From the NCBI RefSeq assembly GCF_032681285.1, contig NZ_CP136336.1, positions 4,575,001 through 4,639,000 on the forward strand: a stretch of DNA of 64,000 bases. Reading direction: 5' to 3'. The notes beneath the pieces are model-generated. The model searched no databases. It saw only the letters and a list, made by a program, of their open reading frames with translations, and was not told where the DNA came from. The DNA is from Piscinibacter gummiphilus. Its GTDB lineage: Bacteria > Pseudomonadota > Gammaproteobacteria > Burkholderiales > Burkholderiaceae_C. The stretch's first letter is position 1. Each line of letters opens with the position of its first letter. Shown piece after piece: positions 16,918 through 25,550 of this stretch. Made by a program: the position numbers and the translations under genes.

Positions 16918-17886
16918 TCAGTACTTCCGGTTCGGGAACTCCTTGGCCGCCACCTCGGCCGGGAACACGCCCTCGATCGTCTTGATCCACCGCGGCAGCG
17001 GCTCGCCGGCCGCGGCCTTTTTCGCCGCTTCCATGAGCTGCGGGCCGAGCAGCGGGCTGCACTCCACGCTCACGTTCATCTTGCCGGCGATCATGGCCTC
17101 GAAGGCACCCTTCACGGCATCGACGCCGATGACGAGGATGTCCTTGCCTGGCTTGAGCCCGGCTTCCTCGATGGCCTGGATGGCGCCGATGGCCATGTCG
17201 TCGTTGTGCGCGTAGAGCACGTTGATCTTCTTCGCGTCGGCCTTGAGAAAGGCTTCCATCACCTCCTTGCCCTTGGCGCGGGTGAAGTCGCCGGTCTGCG
17301 AGCGGATGATCTTGTAGCGCGGGTTGGTCTTGATGACCTCCTCGAAGCCCTTCTTGCGGTCGTTGGCCGGGTCGGAGCCCACCGTGCCCTGCAGCTCGAC
17401 GATGTTGACGTCGCCCTGCGTCGACTTGGTGTGGTCGAGCAGCCAGCGCGCCGCGCGCCGCCCCTCCTCCACGAAGTCGGAGCCGACGAAGGTGGTCCAG
17501 GTGGAGGTGTCTTTCACCTCCACGTTGCGGCTTTCCAGGATCACCGGGATCTTGGCGCGCTTGGCCTCCATCAGCACCGTGTCCCAGCCGGTGGTGACGA
17601 GCGGCGCGAGGATGATCACGTCGACCTTCTGCGCGATGAAGCTGCGCAGCGCCTTGATCTGGTTCTCCTGCTTCTGCTGCGCGTCCGAGAACTTGAGCTC
17701 CACGCCGGCGTCCTTGGCCGCCTGCTTGATGGACTCGGTGTTGGCCGTGCGCCATTCGCTCTCGGCCCCCGTCTGGGCGAAGCCGATCACCAGTTTCTTG
17801 GCCGCAAACGACACGCCAGGCGTGCTCAGGGCCAGGGTGGCCGCCATCGCCAGCAGCGTGCGGCGATTCGGGGTCAATGTCTCCAT
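16918..17886 (-). CDS. Sugar-binding protein, YtfQ-like (periplasmic binding protein type 1)
   Basis: The 322-residue protein starts METLTPNRRTLLAMAATLAL, an export signal with a basic N region, and has a GAAGGAGA ribosome-binding site. The mature part (KLVIGFAQTGAESEWRTANT, then VDVIILAPLVTTGWDTVL, NVLYAHNDDMAIGAIQAIEE and DILVIGVDAVKGAFEAMIAG) is that of the YtfQ/ribose-binding family, which delivers galactofuranose-like sugars to ABC importers. No matching ytfR/ytfT ATPase or permease is in the window. It is the last gene of an operon whose first gene encodes a different class of sugar-binding protein, so it is an additional or orphan receptor. Confidence 0.88.
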   Translation of the reverse strand: METLTPNRRTLLAMAATLALSTPGVSFAAKKLVIGFAQTGAESEWRTANTESIKQAAKDAGVELKFSDAQQKQENQIKALRSFIAQKVDVIILAPLVTTGWDTVLMEAKRAKIPVILESRNVEVKDTSTWTTFVGSDFVEEGRRAARWLLDHTKSTQGDVNIVELQGTVGSDPANDRKKGFEEVIKTNPRYKIIRSQTGDFTRAKGKEVMEAFLKADAKKINVLYAHNDDMAIGAIQAIEEAGLKPGKDILVIGVDAVKGAFEAMIAGKMNVSVECSPLLGPQLMEAAKKAAAGEPLPRWIKTIEGVFPAEVAAKEFPNRKY

Positions 17887-17921
17887 TCCAGTCTCCTTCT
17901 GTCGTCTTGGGGATGAACACC

Positions 17922-18917
17922 TCATCCGGGGTACCACACCACGCGCGGGTCGTCGGGTGAACGCTCAAAGGACCACGCCGCCTCGACCATGCGCGCGAGG
18001 TCGTATCGGGGCCGCCACTCGAGCAGCAGCCTCGCCTTGCGGTTGTCGAGCCATGTCGAGTGGTAGGGCGTGCGGATGGGCACGAGCGGCAGGCCGCGTG
18101 TGCGCGCGAGGTAGTCGCCCAGCTCGCCGTAGTCGACGGGCTCGTCCATGCACACATGCATCAGCTGCTGGTGCGCGCGTGGATTGTCGAGCGCCAGCAG
18201 CAGGGCCGACACGAGATCGTCCACGTGCACGAAGTTGCGCTTCACCGGCCGGCCTTCGGCATCGAGCATCACCGGCACCGCGCCGGTCTCCCGATAACGC
18301 AGCGCATCGGCATCGCCGACGAGCTCGCACCAGCGAGGCCCGCCGAACACGTCGTCACCGAAGGACAGTTGGTACTTGAAGTCGTCCTTCTCCATGATCC
18401 ACGGCGCGCGCAGGCAGCAGCCGTTGAGGCCGTACTGAATCTGGTACTGCTCCAGCATCACCTCCTCCAGCACCTTCGAGAGCGCATAACAGCCGGGGTA
18501 GGCGCTGTGCGCGACCTCCTCGGTGACAGGGGCACTGCGGGGGTAGAAGAAGTGGCCGATGGCCGCATCGCCGCCCACCAGCACGAACTGCTTCAGGCTC
18601 GCGCTGGTGCGCGCCGCCTCCAGCAGCCAGAACATGCCCTTCACCGCCACGTCCATCACCTCGTCGGGCGTTTCCTTGGAGGTGGCGAGGTGCAGCACGT
18701 GGGTCACATCCTCCATCGCGCGGTTCACGTCGGCGCGCTCCTGCATCGCGCCCTTCACCACCTCCAGCCGCGGCTTCGGCGGCAGCGTGCGCTTGTGGCA
18801 CAACGCACGCACGCGAAAGTGGGTGAAGGCCGGGTCGGCGAGCAGGCGCGCGATGAAGGCCTGGCCGACCTTGCCGGCCGCGCCGGTGACGAGCAGCAGC
18901 GATTCAGCATGCGCCAT
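17922..18917 (-). CDS. NAD-dependent epimerase/dehydratase (extended SDR)
   Basis: The 331-residue protein has the Rossmann glycine motif TGAAGKVGQAF (12-22) and the active-site tyrosine/lysine pair YALSK, with the upstream VGGDAAIGHFF in place of the usual serine region. RNFVHVDDLVSALLLAL near residue 245 is typical of nucleotide-sugar or uronate-type extended SDRs. The substrate is not evident. It begins 3 bases after the transporter ATPase gene and is followed after 35 bases by the YtfQ-like gene, so it belongs to the sugar-uptake operon and probably acts on the imported sugar or its oxidised form. Confidence 0.88.
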   Translation of the reverse strand: MAHAESLLLVTGAAGKVGQAFIARLLADPAFTHFRVRALCHKRTLPPKPRLEVVKGAMQERADVNRAMEDVTHVLHLATSKETPDEVMDVAVKGMFWLLEAARTSASLKQFVLVGGDAAIGHFFYPRSAPVTEEVAHSAYPGCYALSKVLEEVMLEQYQIQYGLNGCCLRAPWIMEKDDFKYQLSFGDDVFGGPRWCELVGDADALRYRETGAVPVMLDAEGRPVKRNFVHVDDLVSALLLALDNPRAHQQLMHVCMDEPVDYGELGDYLARTRGLPLVPIRTPYHSTWLDNRKARLLLEWRPRYDLARMVEAAWSFERSPDDPRVVWYPG

Positions 18918-18920
18918 GGT

Positions 18921-20024
18921 TCAGATCCTCTCGCCGGTGACGCGGTCGAAGACGCTGGCCCGCGCGGTGTCGACCACCATGCGCACGGTGTCGCCCGGCA
19001 GCACCGGCGAGTTCGGGTGCGTGCGCGCGACCATGCGCACGCCGGCCCAGTCGAAGAAGAGCATGGTGTCGGTGCCGGTGGGCTCGACCACGTCGACACG
19101 GCATTCGAACTGCGCCGCATCGCCCTGCCCCGCCTCGGCCGGCGCGAGGTGCTCGGGCCGCAGCCCCAGCACCACCTCGCCGCCCAGCCGGTCGGCATGG
19201 CGTCCGTTGGCGCGCGGGAGCGGGAAGAAGGCGCGCTCACCGCCCTGCTCGCCCACGTGCACGCCCAGCGCATCGCCCTGCTGGATGAGCGTGGCCGGCA
19301 GGAAGTTCATCGCCGGCGAGCCGATGAAGTCGGCCACGAACATGTTGGCCGGCGTGTCGTAGACCGTCTTCGGGTCGGCGCATTGCTGCAGCACGCCGTC
19401 GCGCATCACCGCGATGCGGCTCGCGAGCGTCATCGCCTCGATCTGGTCGTGCGTCACGTACACGGCCGAGGTGCCCAGGCGCTGGTGCAGGCGCTTGATC
19501 TCGGTGCGCATCTCCAGGCGCAGCTTGGCGTCGAGGTTCGACAGCGGCTCGTCGAAGAGGAAGATGGAGGGGTCACGCACCATCGCGCGGCCCATCGCCA
19601 CGCGCTGCCGCTGCCCGCCCGAGAGCTGGCCGGGCTTGCGGTCGAGCAGCTGCTCGATCTGCAGCAGCGAGGCCACGCGCTTGAGCGCTGCGTCGCGCTC
19701 GGCCTTGGCGGTGCCGCGCATCTTCAAGCCGAAGGTGATGTTGCGCTCGACCGTCATGTTCGGGTACAGCGCATACGACTGGAACACCATCGCGATGTCG
19801 CGGTCCTTGGGGTGCACGTCGTTGACGCTCTTGCGGTCGATGCGGATGTCACCCTCGGTGATGGGCTCCAGGCCCGCGATGAGGTTGAGCAGCGTCGACT
19901 TGCCGCAGCCCGAGGGCCCGACCAGCACGAGGAATTCGCCGTCGTCGACGGTGAGCGACACGTCTTTCACGATGGGCTGCCGCCCGAACGACTTCGACAC
20001 GTTCACGAGTTCCAGAGACGCCAC
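18921..20024 (-). CDS. Sugar ABC transporter ATPase, UgpC/MalK type
   Basis: The start is GTG (complement of 20022-20024), 2 bases after the upstream permease stop, giving 367 residues beginning ASLELVNVSKSFG. Walker A (GPSGCGKST), signature (LSGGQRQRVAMGRAMVRDP), Walker B (FLFDEPLSNLDAKLR) and the switch His (VYVTHDQIEAMTLA) are all present. A C-terminal OB/TOBE regulatory domain follows, as in MalK/UgpC. It energises the GtsABC-like glucose-type importer encoded just upstream. Confidence 0.95.
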   Translation of the reverse strand: MASLELVNVSKSFGRQPIVKDVSLTVDDGEFLVLVGPSGCGKSTLLNLIAGLEPITEGDIRIDRKSVNDVHPKDRDIAMVFQSYALYPNMTVERNITFGLKMRGTAKAERDAALKRVASLLQIEQLLDRKPGQLSGGQRQRVAMGRAMVRDPSIFLFDEPLSNLDAKLRLEMRTEIKRLHQRLGTSAVYVTHDQIEAMTLASRIAVMRDGVLQQCADPKTVYDTPANMFVADFIGSPAMNFLPATLIQQGDALGVHVGEQGGERAFFPLPRANGRHADRLGGEVVLGLRPEHLAPAEAGQGDAAQFECRVDVVEPTGTDTMLFFDWAGVRMVARTHPNSPVLPGDTVRMVVDTARASVFDRVTGERI

Positions 20025-20026
20025 GT

Positions 20027-20914
20027 TCAGCCCTTCACGGCGCCCGCGGTGAGCCCGCGGACGAAATACTTGCCAGCCAGGAAATAGACCACCAGCGTGG
20101 GCAGCCCGGTGATCACCGCCGCGGCCATGTCGACGTCGTAGCGCTTGGTGGCCTGCGAGGTCTTCACGAGGTTGTTGAGCGCGACCGTGATGGTCTGGCC
20201 CGGCCCGTCGGTGAGCGTGGCGGCGAAGAGGAAGTCGTTCCAGATCTGCGTGAACTGCCAGATCACCGTCACCACGAAGATGGGTGCCGAGATCGGCAGC
20301 AGGATGTGCCAGAACACGCCGAAGAAGCCCGCGCCGTCGATGGTCGCGGCCTTCACGAGTTCGCGCGGCAGCGTCACGTAGTAGTTGCGGAAGAAGAGCG
20401 TGGTGAACCCGAGCCCGTAAACGATGTAGGCCGTCATCACGCCCCAGCCGGTGCTGCTGCCCATGCCCACCGCACCCAGCAGTTGCGCGAGCGGCAGGAT
20501 CACCGCCTGGAACGGGATGAAGCAGCTGAAGAGCAGGAGGCCGAAGAGCAGATTGGCGCCGCGGAAGGGCCACATCGTGAGCGCGTAGCCGTTGATGGCG
20601 CCGATGAGCGTGGAGATCACCACCGCCGGCAGCACCACCGCAAGCGAGTTGGCGAAGTAGGGCTTCATGCCGCCGCAGTTGACGCTGATGCACACCTCAC
20701 TCCAGGTCATGCGCCAGGTGTCCCACTGCAGCATCCTCGGCAGCGCGAAGAGGGAACTCTCGCGCATTTCCTCGGGCGGCTTGAACGAGGTGGCGAGCAT
20801 CACGTAGAGCGGCGCCAGGTAGTAGGCGGCGAAGAGCAGCAGCAGTGCGTAGAGGCCATAGCGGCCGAGCCGGCCCGAAGCTGTCGCGGCGTAGGCGGAG
20901 CGGAACTCAGTCAT
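20027..20914 (-). CDS. gtsC: Sugar ABC transporter permease, MalG type (GtsC-like)
   Basis: The 295-residue membrane protein has six predicted helices and the EAA loop (ELVKAATIDGAGFFGVFWHI) that docks on the ATPase. The long periplasmic insertion with SEVCISVNCGGMKPYFANS fits the glucose/mannose GtsC group of MalG proteins. It overlaps the upstream permease gene by 8 bases. Gene symbol by analogy with the Pseudomonas glucose system. Confidence 0.9.
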   Translation of the reverse strand: MTEFRSAYAATASGRLGRYGLYALLLLFAAYYLAPLYVMLATSFKPPEEMRESSLFALPRMLQWDTWRMTWSEVCISVNCGGMKPYFANSLAVVLPAVVISTLIGAINGYALTMWPFRGANLLFGLLLFSCFIPFQAVILPLAQLLGAVGMGSSTGWGVMTAYIVYGLGFTTLFFRNYYVTLPRELVKAATIDGAGFFGVFWHILLPISAPIFVVTVIWQFTQIWNDFLFAATLTDGPGQTITVALNNLVKTSQATKRYDVDMAAAVITGLPTLVVYFLAGKYFVRGLTAGAVKG

Positions 20915-21884
20915 GGCGCCTCCCCGGCCGCAGCTCCGAGTAGAGGTAGGGCACCACGATGGCCATCACCGTGCACAGCATCATCACCGCCGTGGCCGAG
21001 CCCACCGCGATGTTGTTGCGCTGGAAGCTCATCGCATACATGAAGATCGACGGCAGGTCGGTCGCGTAGCCCGGGCCGCCGTTGGTCATCGCGATCACGA
21101 GGTCGAAGCTCTTCACCGCCAGGTGCGCGAGCACCACGATGGCCGAGAAGAACGCCGGCCGGATCGACGGGATGATGATGCCCCAGTAGATCTGCGGCAT
21201 GGAGGCGCCGTCCATGTAGGCCGCCTTCACCACGTCTTGATCCACACCGCGCAGCGCCGCGAGGAACATCGCCATGATGAGCCCCGAGGTCTGCCACACA
21301 CCGGCGATGACGATGGTGTAGATCGCGTAGTCGGGGTCGATGATCCAGTCGAACTTGAAGCTCGTGAAGCCGAGCAGGTGCACCGAGCGTTCGAGCCCGA
21401 GGCCGGGGTTGAGCATCCACTTCCACACCGTGCCGGTGACGATGAAGCTGAGCGCCATCGGGTACAGGAAGATCGCGCGCAGCGTGCCCTCGAAGCGGAT
21501 GCGCTGGTCGAGCAGCACCGCGAGCAGGAGGCCGAGCGCCAGGTTGAGCACCATGAAGAGCCCGCCGAAGATCAGCAGGTTGCGGATCGACACGCCCCAG
21601 CGCTCCATCTGCCACAGCCGCGTGTAGGCATCGAAGCCGATCAGCTCGTAGACCGGCATCATGCGAGAGCCGGTGAACGACATGTAGACCGTCCACGCGA
21701 TGAAGCCGTAGACGAAGACGAGCGTCACCGCCGCGGTGGGCGCCATGATCAGCGCCGACAGGTTGTGCTGCAGCCAGCGGCGTGCGGGCGCCATGCCCGG
21801 CCGCTGCCGGGCGCCGACCTCGCCCGCGGCCAGCGGCCGGTGCCGGCTCACGCTCCACGGTGGTGTCGACACGGCGTGTGTCAC
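20907..21884 (-). CDS. gtsB: Sugar ABC transporter permease, MalF type (GtsB-like)
   Basis: The 325-residue membrane protein has six helices, starting with LSALIMAPTAAVTLVFVYGF, and the EAA motif region DVVKAAYMDGASMPQIYWGI. It pairs with GtsC to form the transmembrane channel. Its start overlaps the stop of the binding-protein gene by 4 bases (ATGA), indicating translational coupling. Confidence 0.9.
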   Translation of the reverse strand: MTHAVSTPPWSVSRHRPLAAGEVGARQRPGMAPARRWLQHNLSALIMAPTAAVTLVFVYGFIAWTVYMSFTGSRMMPVYELIGFDAYTRLWQMERWGVSIRNLLIFGGLFMVLNLALGLLLAVLLDQRIRFEGTLRAIFLYPMALSFIVTGTVWKWMLNPGLGLERSVHLLGFTSFKFDWIIDPDYAIYTIVIAGVWQTSGLIMAMFLAALRGVDQDVVKAAYMDGASMPQIYWGIIIPSIRPAFFSAIVVLAHLAVKSFDLVIAMTNGGPGYATDLPSIFMYAMSFQRNNIAVGSATAVMMLCTVMAIVVPYLYSELRPGRRHD

Positions 21885-23146
21885 TCCCGCGCGAGCTTGA
21901 CCGCATCGGCGAGGCGACGAGCCGCTTCAGCCGAACTCATGTCGGAGTTGAAGTGCTTGGTGACCACATCGGTCATCGCACCCTTCACCGCCATCGGCAC
22001 CGCCATGTCGTGGATGGCCGAGGGCGCAAACCCGCCCGACTTCACCGTCTTGGCCATGTGCTCGCTCGCGGCGAGCGCGCAGCTGTCGAACTTGTCGAGC
22101 TTCATGTCGGTGCGCACCGGGATCGAACCCTTGGCGAGGTTGAAGTTCTCCTGGAAGCGCGGCTCCATCAAGAGCCTGGCAAAGAGCTTCTGGCCGGCCA
22201 GGCGCTCGGCGTCCTTGCTCTTGAACATCGCGAAGCTGTCGACGATGAAGAGGAAGGCGTTGTCGGTGCCGGGCGGGTTGGCGCAGACGTAGTCCTTCCC
22301 CGCCTGCTTGCCGGCCGCCGTCATGTCGCCCTTGACCCAGTCGCCCATGATCTGGAAGCCGGCCGTGCCGTTCATGATCATCGCGGTGGCGAGGTTCCAG
22401 TCGCGGCCTGAGAAGTTGGGGTCGACGTAGCCGCGCAGCTTGCGCATGCGATCGAACACCTTCTGCATCGTCTCGCCGCCGAGCGCCTTCGGGTCGAGCT
22501 CGACCAGCGCCTTCTGGTGGAAGGCCGGGCCGCCCACGCTGATGACGATCACCTCCCACAGCGACGCGTCCTGCCAAGCCTGGCCGCCGTGCGCGAGCGG
22601 CGTGATGCCGGCGGCCTTCAGCTTGGCCGCGGCGGTGTCGAACTGCTCCCAGGTGGCGGGCATCGTGATGCCCACCTTCTTCAGCACCGCCGGGTTGGCG
22701 TACATCCAGTCGAGCCGGTGCACGTTGACCGGTGCCGCCACCCACTGGCCCTTGTACTTCATGGTCGCCGCCACCGACTTCGGCAGCGCCTGCTCCCACT
22801 TGCCGGCCGCGGCCACGTCGTCGATCGGCTGCAGCACACCGAGCGCGCCCCACTCCTGGATCAGCGGGCCCTTGAGCTGCACCGACGACGGTGCATCGCC
22901 ACCCAGCACACGCGCGCGCAGCTTGGTCAGCGCCTCTTCGCTGCTGCCGCCGCCCACCGGCGTGTCGATCCACTTGCCGCCTTGCGATTCCATGTCGTCC
23001 TTGAGCGACTTCATCGCCTTGGCCTGGCCGCCGGAGGTCATCCAGTGCAGCACTTCCACCGTGGGCGCGGCCTGTGCGGCAGTGCCGCTCAGGCACAGGC
23101 CCACGGCGCATGCCACACCCCGGAGCAGATTGCTTGCTTGCCTCAT
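21881..23146 (-). CDS. gtsA: Glucose-type ABC transporter substrate-binding protein (GtsA-like)
   Basis: The 421-residue protein has a Sec signal (LLRGVACAVGLCLSGTAAQA) and the family-1 (MalE/CUT1) fold. Characteristic GtsA segments include EVLHWMTSGGQAKAMKSLK, WVAAPVNVHRLDWMYANPAV and IMGDWVKGDMTAAGK. It captures glucose or mannose in the periplasm. It is the first gene of the operon, divergent from a two-component system, which is the same layout as the gltR/gtrS-gts region of pseudomonads. Confidence 0.9.
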   Translation of the reverse strand: MRQASNLLRGVACAVGLCLSGTAAQAAPTVEVLHWMTSGGQAKAMKSLKDDMESQGGKWIDTPVGGGSSEEALTKLRARVLGGDAPSSVQLKGPLIQEWGALGVLQPIDDVAAAGKWEQALPKSVAATMKYKGQWVAAPVNVHRLDWMYANPAVLKKVGITMPATWEQFDTAAAKLKAAGITPLAHGGQAWQDASLWEVIVISVGGPAFHQKALVELDPKALGGETMQKVFDRMRKLRGYVDPNFSGRDWNLATAMIMNGTAGFQIMGDWVKGDMTAAGKQAGKDYVCANPPGTDNAFLFIVDSFAMFKSKDAERLAGQKLFARLLMEPRFQENFNLAKGSIPVRTDMKLDKFDSCALAASEHMAKTVKSGGFAPSAIHDMAVPMAVKGAMTDVVTKHFNSDMSSAEAARRLADAVKLARE

Positions 23147-23317
23147 CGTGTTGTCTCCTCGCGCTTGTTGACGCGTCCAGTGGCTGGACTTAATGTGCGC
23201 GGCGCCGATGGTGCATTCGCACGGCGACGGTGTGAGCGTGGCGATGTAACGCCACTGGCGCGCCAGCCCGCGTTGCTACCCAGCGTTACAAAACCACGAC
23301 GAGACGAGACAAGCCCG
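23147..23317. promoter_or_regulatory. Divergent control region between gts operon and two-component genes
   Basis: A perfect 8-base inverted pair, TGTAACGC (23245-23252) and GCGTTACA (23283-23290), is centred 38 bp apart. A third related half (GCGTTGCTAC, 23270-23279) sits between them in direct orientation to the right-hand site with 13-base spacing. OmpR-class regulators often bind such repeated halves, so these are candidate sites for the neighbouring response regulator. Promoter hexamers were not clear. Confidence 0.5.
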
Positions 23318-24076
23318 ATGGAGCGCACGCCCCACATCCTGGTCGTCGACGACGACGTCGAGATCCAGAAGCTCACCAAGCGTCACCTGCAGGAGTTCGG
23401 CTTCCTCGTCACCGTGGCCGGCAACGGGCGCGAGATGTTCAAGGCGCTGAAGGAGTGGCGCATCGACCTCGTCGTGCTGGACGTGCTGATGCCCGGGCAG
23501 GACGGCTTTGCGCTGTGCCGCGAGCTGCGCACCACGACGCAGCTGCCGGTGATCATGGTGACGGCGCTGCGCGACGAGGCCGACCGCGTGATCGGCCTCG
23601 AGCTCGGCGCCGACGACTACCTCGTGAAGCCCTTCGGCCCGCGTGAACTGATGGCGCGCATCAAGGCCGTGCTGCGGCGCACGCAGAGCCCAAGCAAGAG
23701 CGCCACCGAGGGCGACGCGGCCATCATCGCCTACAGCTTCGCGGGCTGGCGGCTCCACATGGTCGAGCGCGAGCTGCAATCGCGAGACGGCACGGTGGTG
23801 CCGCTGTCCACGCGCGAGTTCGCGCTGCTCACCACCTTTGTCGAACACCCGCAGCGCCCGCTGAGCCGCGAGCAGCTCGCCGACATGGTGGCCGGCCGCG
23901 ACAGCGGCCCCTTCGACCGCAGCATCGACATCCTCGTCTCGCGCCTGCGCCGCAAGGTGGAAGACGGCGGCAAGGAGCCCTCGCTCATCAAGACCGTGCG
24001 CGGCGAGGGCTACCAGCTTTGCGCCGAGGTGCAGCGCCACCACCGCCATGGGCAACCCGACACGGCGCTGGGCTGA
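23318..24076 (+). CDS. OmpR-family response regulator (GltR-like)
   Basis: The 252-residue protein has a receiver domain with acidic pocket DDD (11-13), phospho-acceptor Asp55 (VVLDVLMPG) and Lys104 (DYLVKPF). A C-terminal winged helix (PLSTREFALLTTFVEHPQRP to IKTVRGEGYQL) completes it. The ATG at 23318 starts the family's normal MERTPHILVVDDD. It is paired with the overlapping histidine kinase gene and divergent from the glucose-type transporter; the inferred role is induction of that transporter in response to sugar or a sugar acid. Confidence 0.93.
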   Translation: MERTPHILVVDDDVEIQKLTKRHLQEFGFLVTVAGNGREMFKALKEWRIDLVVLDVLMPGQDGFALCRELRTTTQLPVIMVTALRDEADRVIGLELGADDYLVKPFGPRELMARIKAVLRRTQSPSKSATEGDAAIIAYSFAGWRLHMVERELQSRDGTVVPLSTREFALLTTFVEHPQRPLSREQLADMVAGRDSGPFDRSIDILVSRLRRKVEDGGKEPSLIKTVRGEGYQLCAEVQRHHRHGQPDTALG

Positions 24077-25541
24077 GCTGCTGCCCGCCTCGCTGGGCGG
24101 GCGCATCCTCGCGCTGCAATTCGCGGGCGCGGCGGCCATCCTGGGTGTGGGCTCGCTGTGCGCCATCGAATGGGCCGCGCGCGAACGCGACGCTGCACGC
24201 GCCGACCTCGCCGGCTGGGCGGTGCACGACGCGATGATGCAGGCCCTCGATGGCCGCGCACCCTCGGGCGAGTTCGGCAGCTCGTCGGTCGTCGTGCGGC
24301 ACGGCCCCGGGCCGCTGCCCGCCGACTTCACGGTGCAGCAGCGCCTGCCGGCGCCGCCCTCGCCACCGGCCACGCTCGTGCCGAGCGACGTGACCCTGTG
24401 GCTCAAAGCGGGGAGCCTCTCCGACCGGTCACGCGCGACGCTCGACGAAGCCCCCACCACACGCACCTACTTCACGCTGCTCTCGCGAGAGCTGGTCGCG
24501 CTCAACCGCGAGAGCCTGCTCGTCGTCACGCTGCCGCAAGGCCCCGGCGTGCTGCGCCGCGAGGTGTCGACGCTGCGCTTCGAGAGCCCGTCGCTGTGGC
24601 GCGACCGCCTGCCGCCGGTGAGCGTGCTGCTGAGCGCACTCGCGGCGCTCGGCGCGGTGTTCGTCGCACTCGGCGTGGCCTCGCGTGCGCTGGCACGACC
24701 CATCCACACACTCGCCAGTTCCATCGACGCGCGCGGCGAAGAGGTGCAGGTGCCGCCGCTGCCCGAGACCGGCCCGGTGGAGGCCCGCGCGATGGCCCGC
24801 GCCGACAACCGCCTGCGCACCCGCCTGGCCACGGTGCTGGCCGACCAGACGCGCATGCTCGCCGCCGTGTCGCACGACCTGCGCACGCCCAGCACGCGGC
24901 TGCGCCTGCGCGTCGAGCTGGTGGCCGAAGCCGAGTTGCGCGAGGCGCTGCTGCGCGACCTCGACGAGATGGACGAGATGCTCACCGAGGTGCTGGAGTT
25001 CCTCTCGCACGAGGTGCGCGAGGAAGCGGTGAAGTCGGTCGACCTCACCGCGCTGCTGCAATCGGTGTGCGACGACTACGCCGACCTCGGCCGCCCGGTC
25101 ACCTTCTCCGAGCCGCCGCCGCTCACCTTCCACGGCGTGCCCACGCTCTTCGCGTCGACCCAGCAGACGCACGTGTTCCAGCATGCACGCAAGGTGCGCC
25201 AGAGCTGCCGGCCCACCGCGCTGCGGCGGGCGCTGTGCAACCTGATCGACAACGCGCTCAAGTACGGCCACCGCGCCGACGTGCAGCTCGATGCCGGCGG
25301 CGACGCGGTGCGCATCGCGGTGCACGACAACGGGCCGGGCATCCCGGAGGACGAGATGGAGAAGGTCTTCCTGCCGCTGTACCGGCTGGAGTCGTCGCGC
25401 CAGCGCAGCACCGGCGGCATCGGCCTGGGCCTGGCGATCGTCAAGGCGGTCGTCGCGGCGCACCACGGGCGCATCGAGCTGCGTAACCGGCCCGAGGGCG
25501 GGCTGGTCGTGAGCGTGGAGCTGCCGCGCTCGCTGGCCTGA
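24048..25541 (+). CDS. Sensor histidine kinase (GtrS-like)
   Basis: The 497-residue kinase has two membrane helices (about 18-42 and 190-212) around a periplasmic sensor of roughly 145 residues, a HAMP linker, an H-box AVSHDLRTPSTRLRLR (His276), N-box NLIDNALKYG and G-boxes DNGPGIPEDE and GGIGLGLAIVKA. The H-box has Ser where most relatives have Leu/Ile after the conserved Pro. The segment TLFASTQQTHVFQHARKV, just before the usual CRPTALRRAL, looks like a small insertion. It overlaps the response regulator by 29 bases. Confidence 0.93.
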   Translation: MGNPTRRWAELLPASLGGRILALQFAGAAAILGVGSLCAIEWAARERDAARADLAGWAVHDAMMQALDGRAPSGEFGSSSVVVRHGPGPLPADFTVQQRLPAPPSPPATLVPSDVTLWLKAGSLSDRSRATLDEAPTTRTYFTLLSRELVALNRESLLVVTLPQGPGVLRREVSTLRFESPSLWRDRLPPVSVLLSALAALGAVFVALGVASRALARPIHTLASSIDARGEEVQVPPLPETGPVEARAMARADNRLRTRLATVLADQTRMLAAVSHDLRTPSTRLRLRVELVAEAELREALLRDLDEMDEMLTEVLEFLSHEVREEAVKSVDLTALLQSVCDDYADLGRPVTFSEPPPLTFHGVPTLFASTQQTHVFQHARKVRQSCRPTALRRALCNLIDNALKYGHRADVQLDAGGDAVRIAVHDNGPGIPEDEMEKVFLPLYRLESSRQRSTGGIGLGLAIVKAVVAAHHGRIELRNRPEGGLVVSVELPRSLA

Positions 25542-25550
25542 GGTGTCGCG

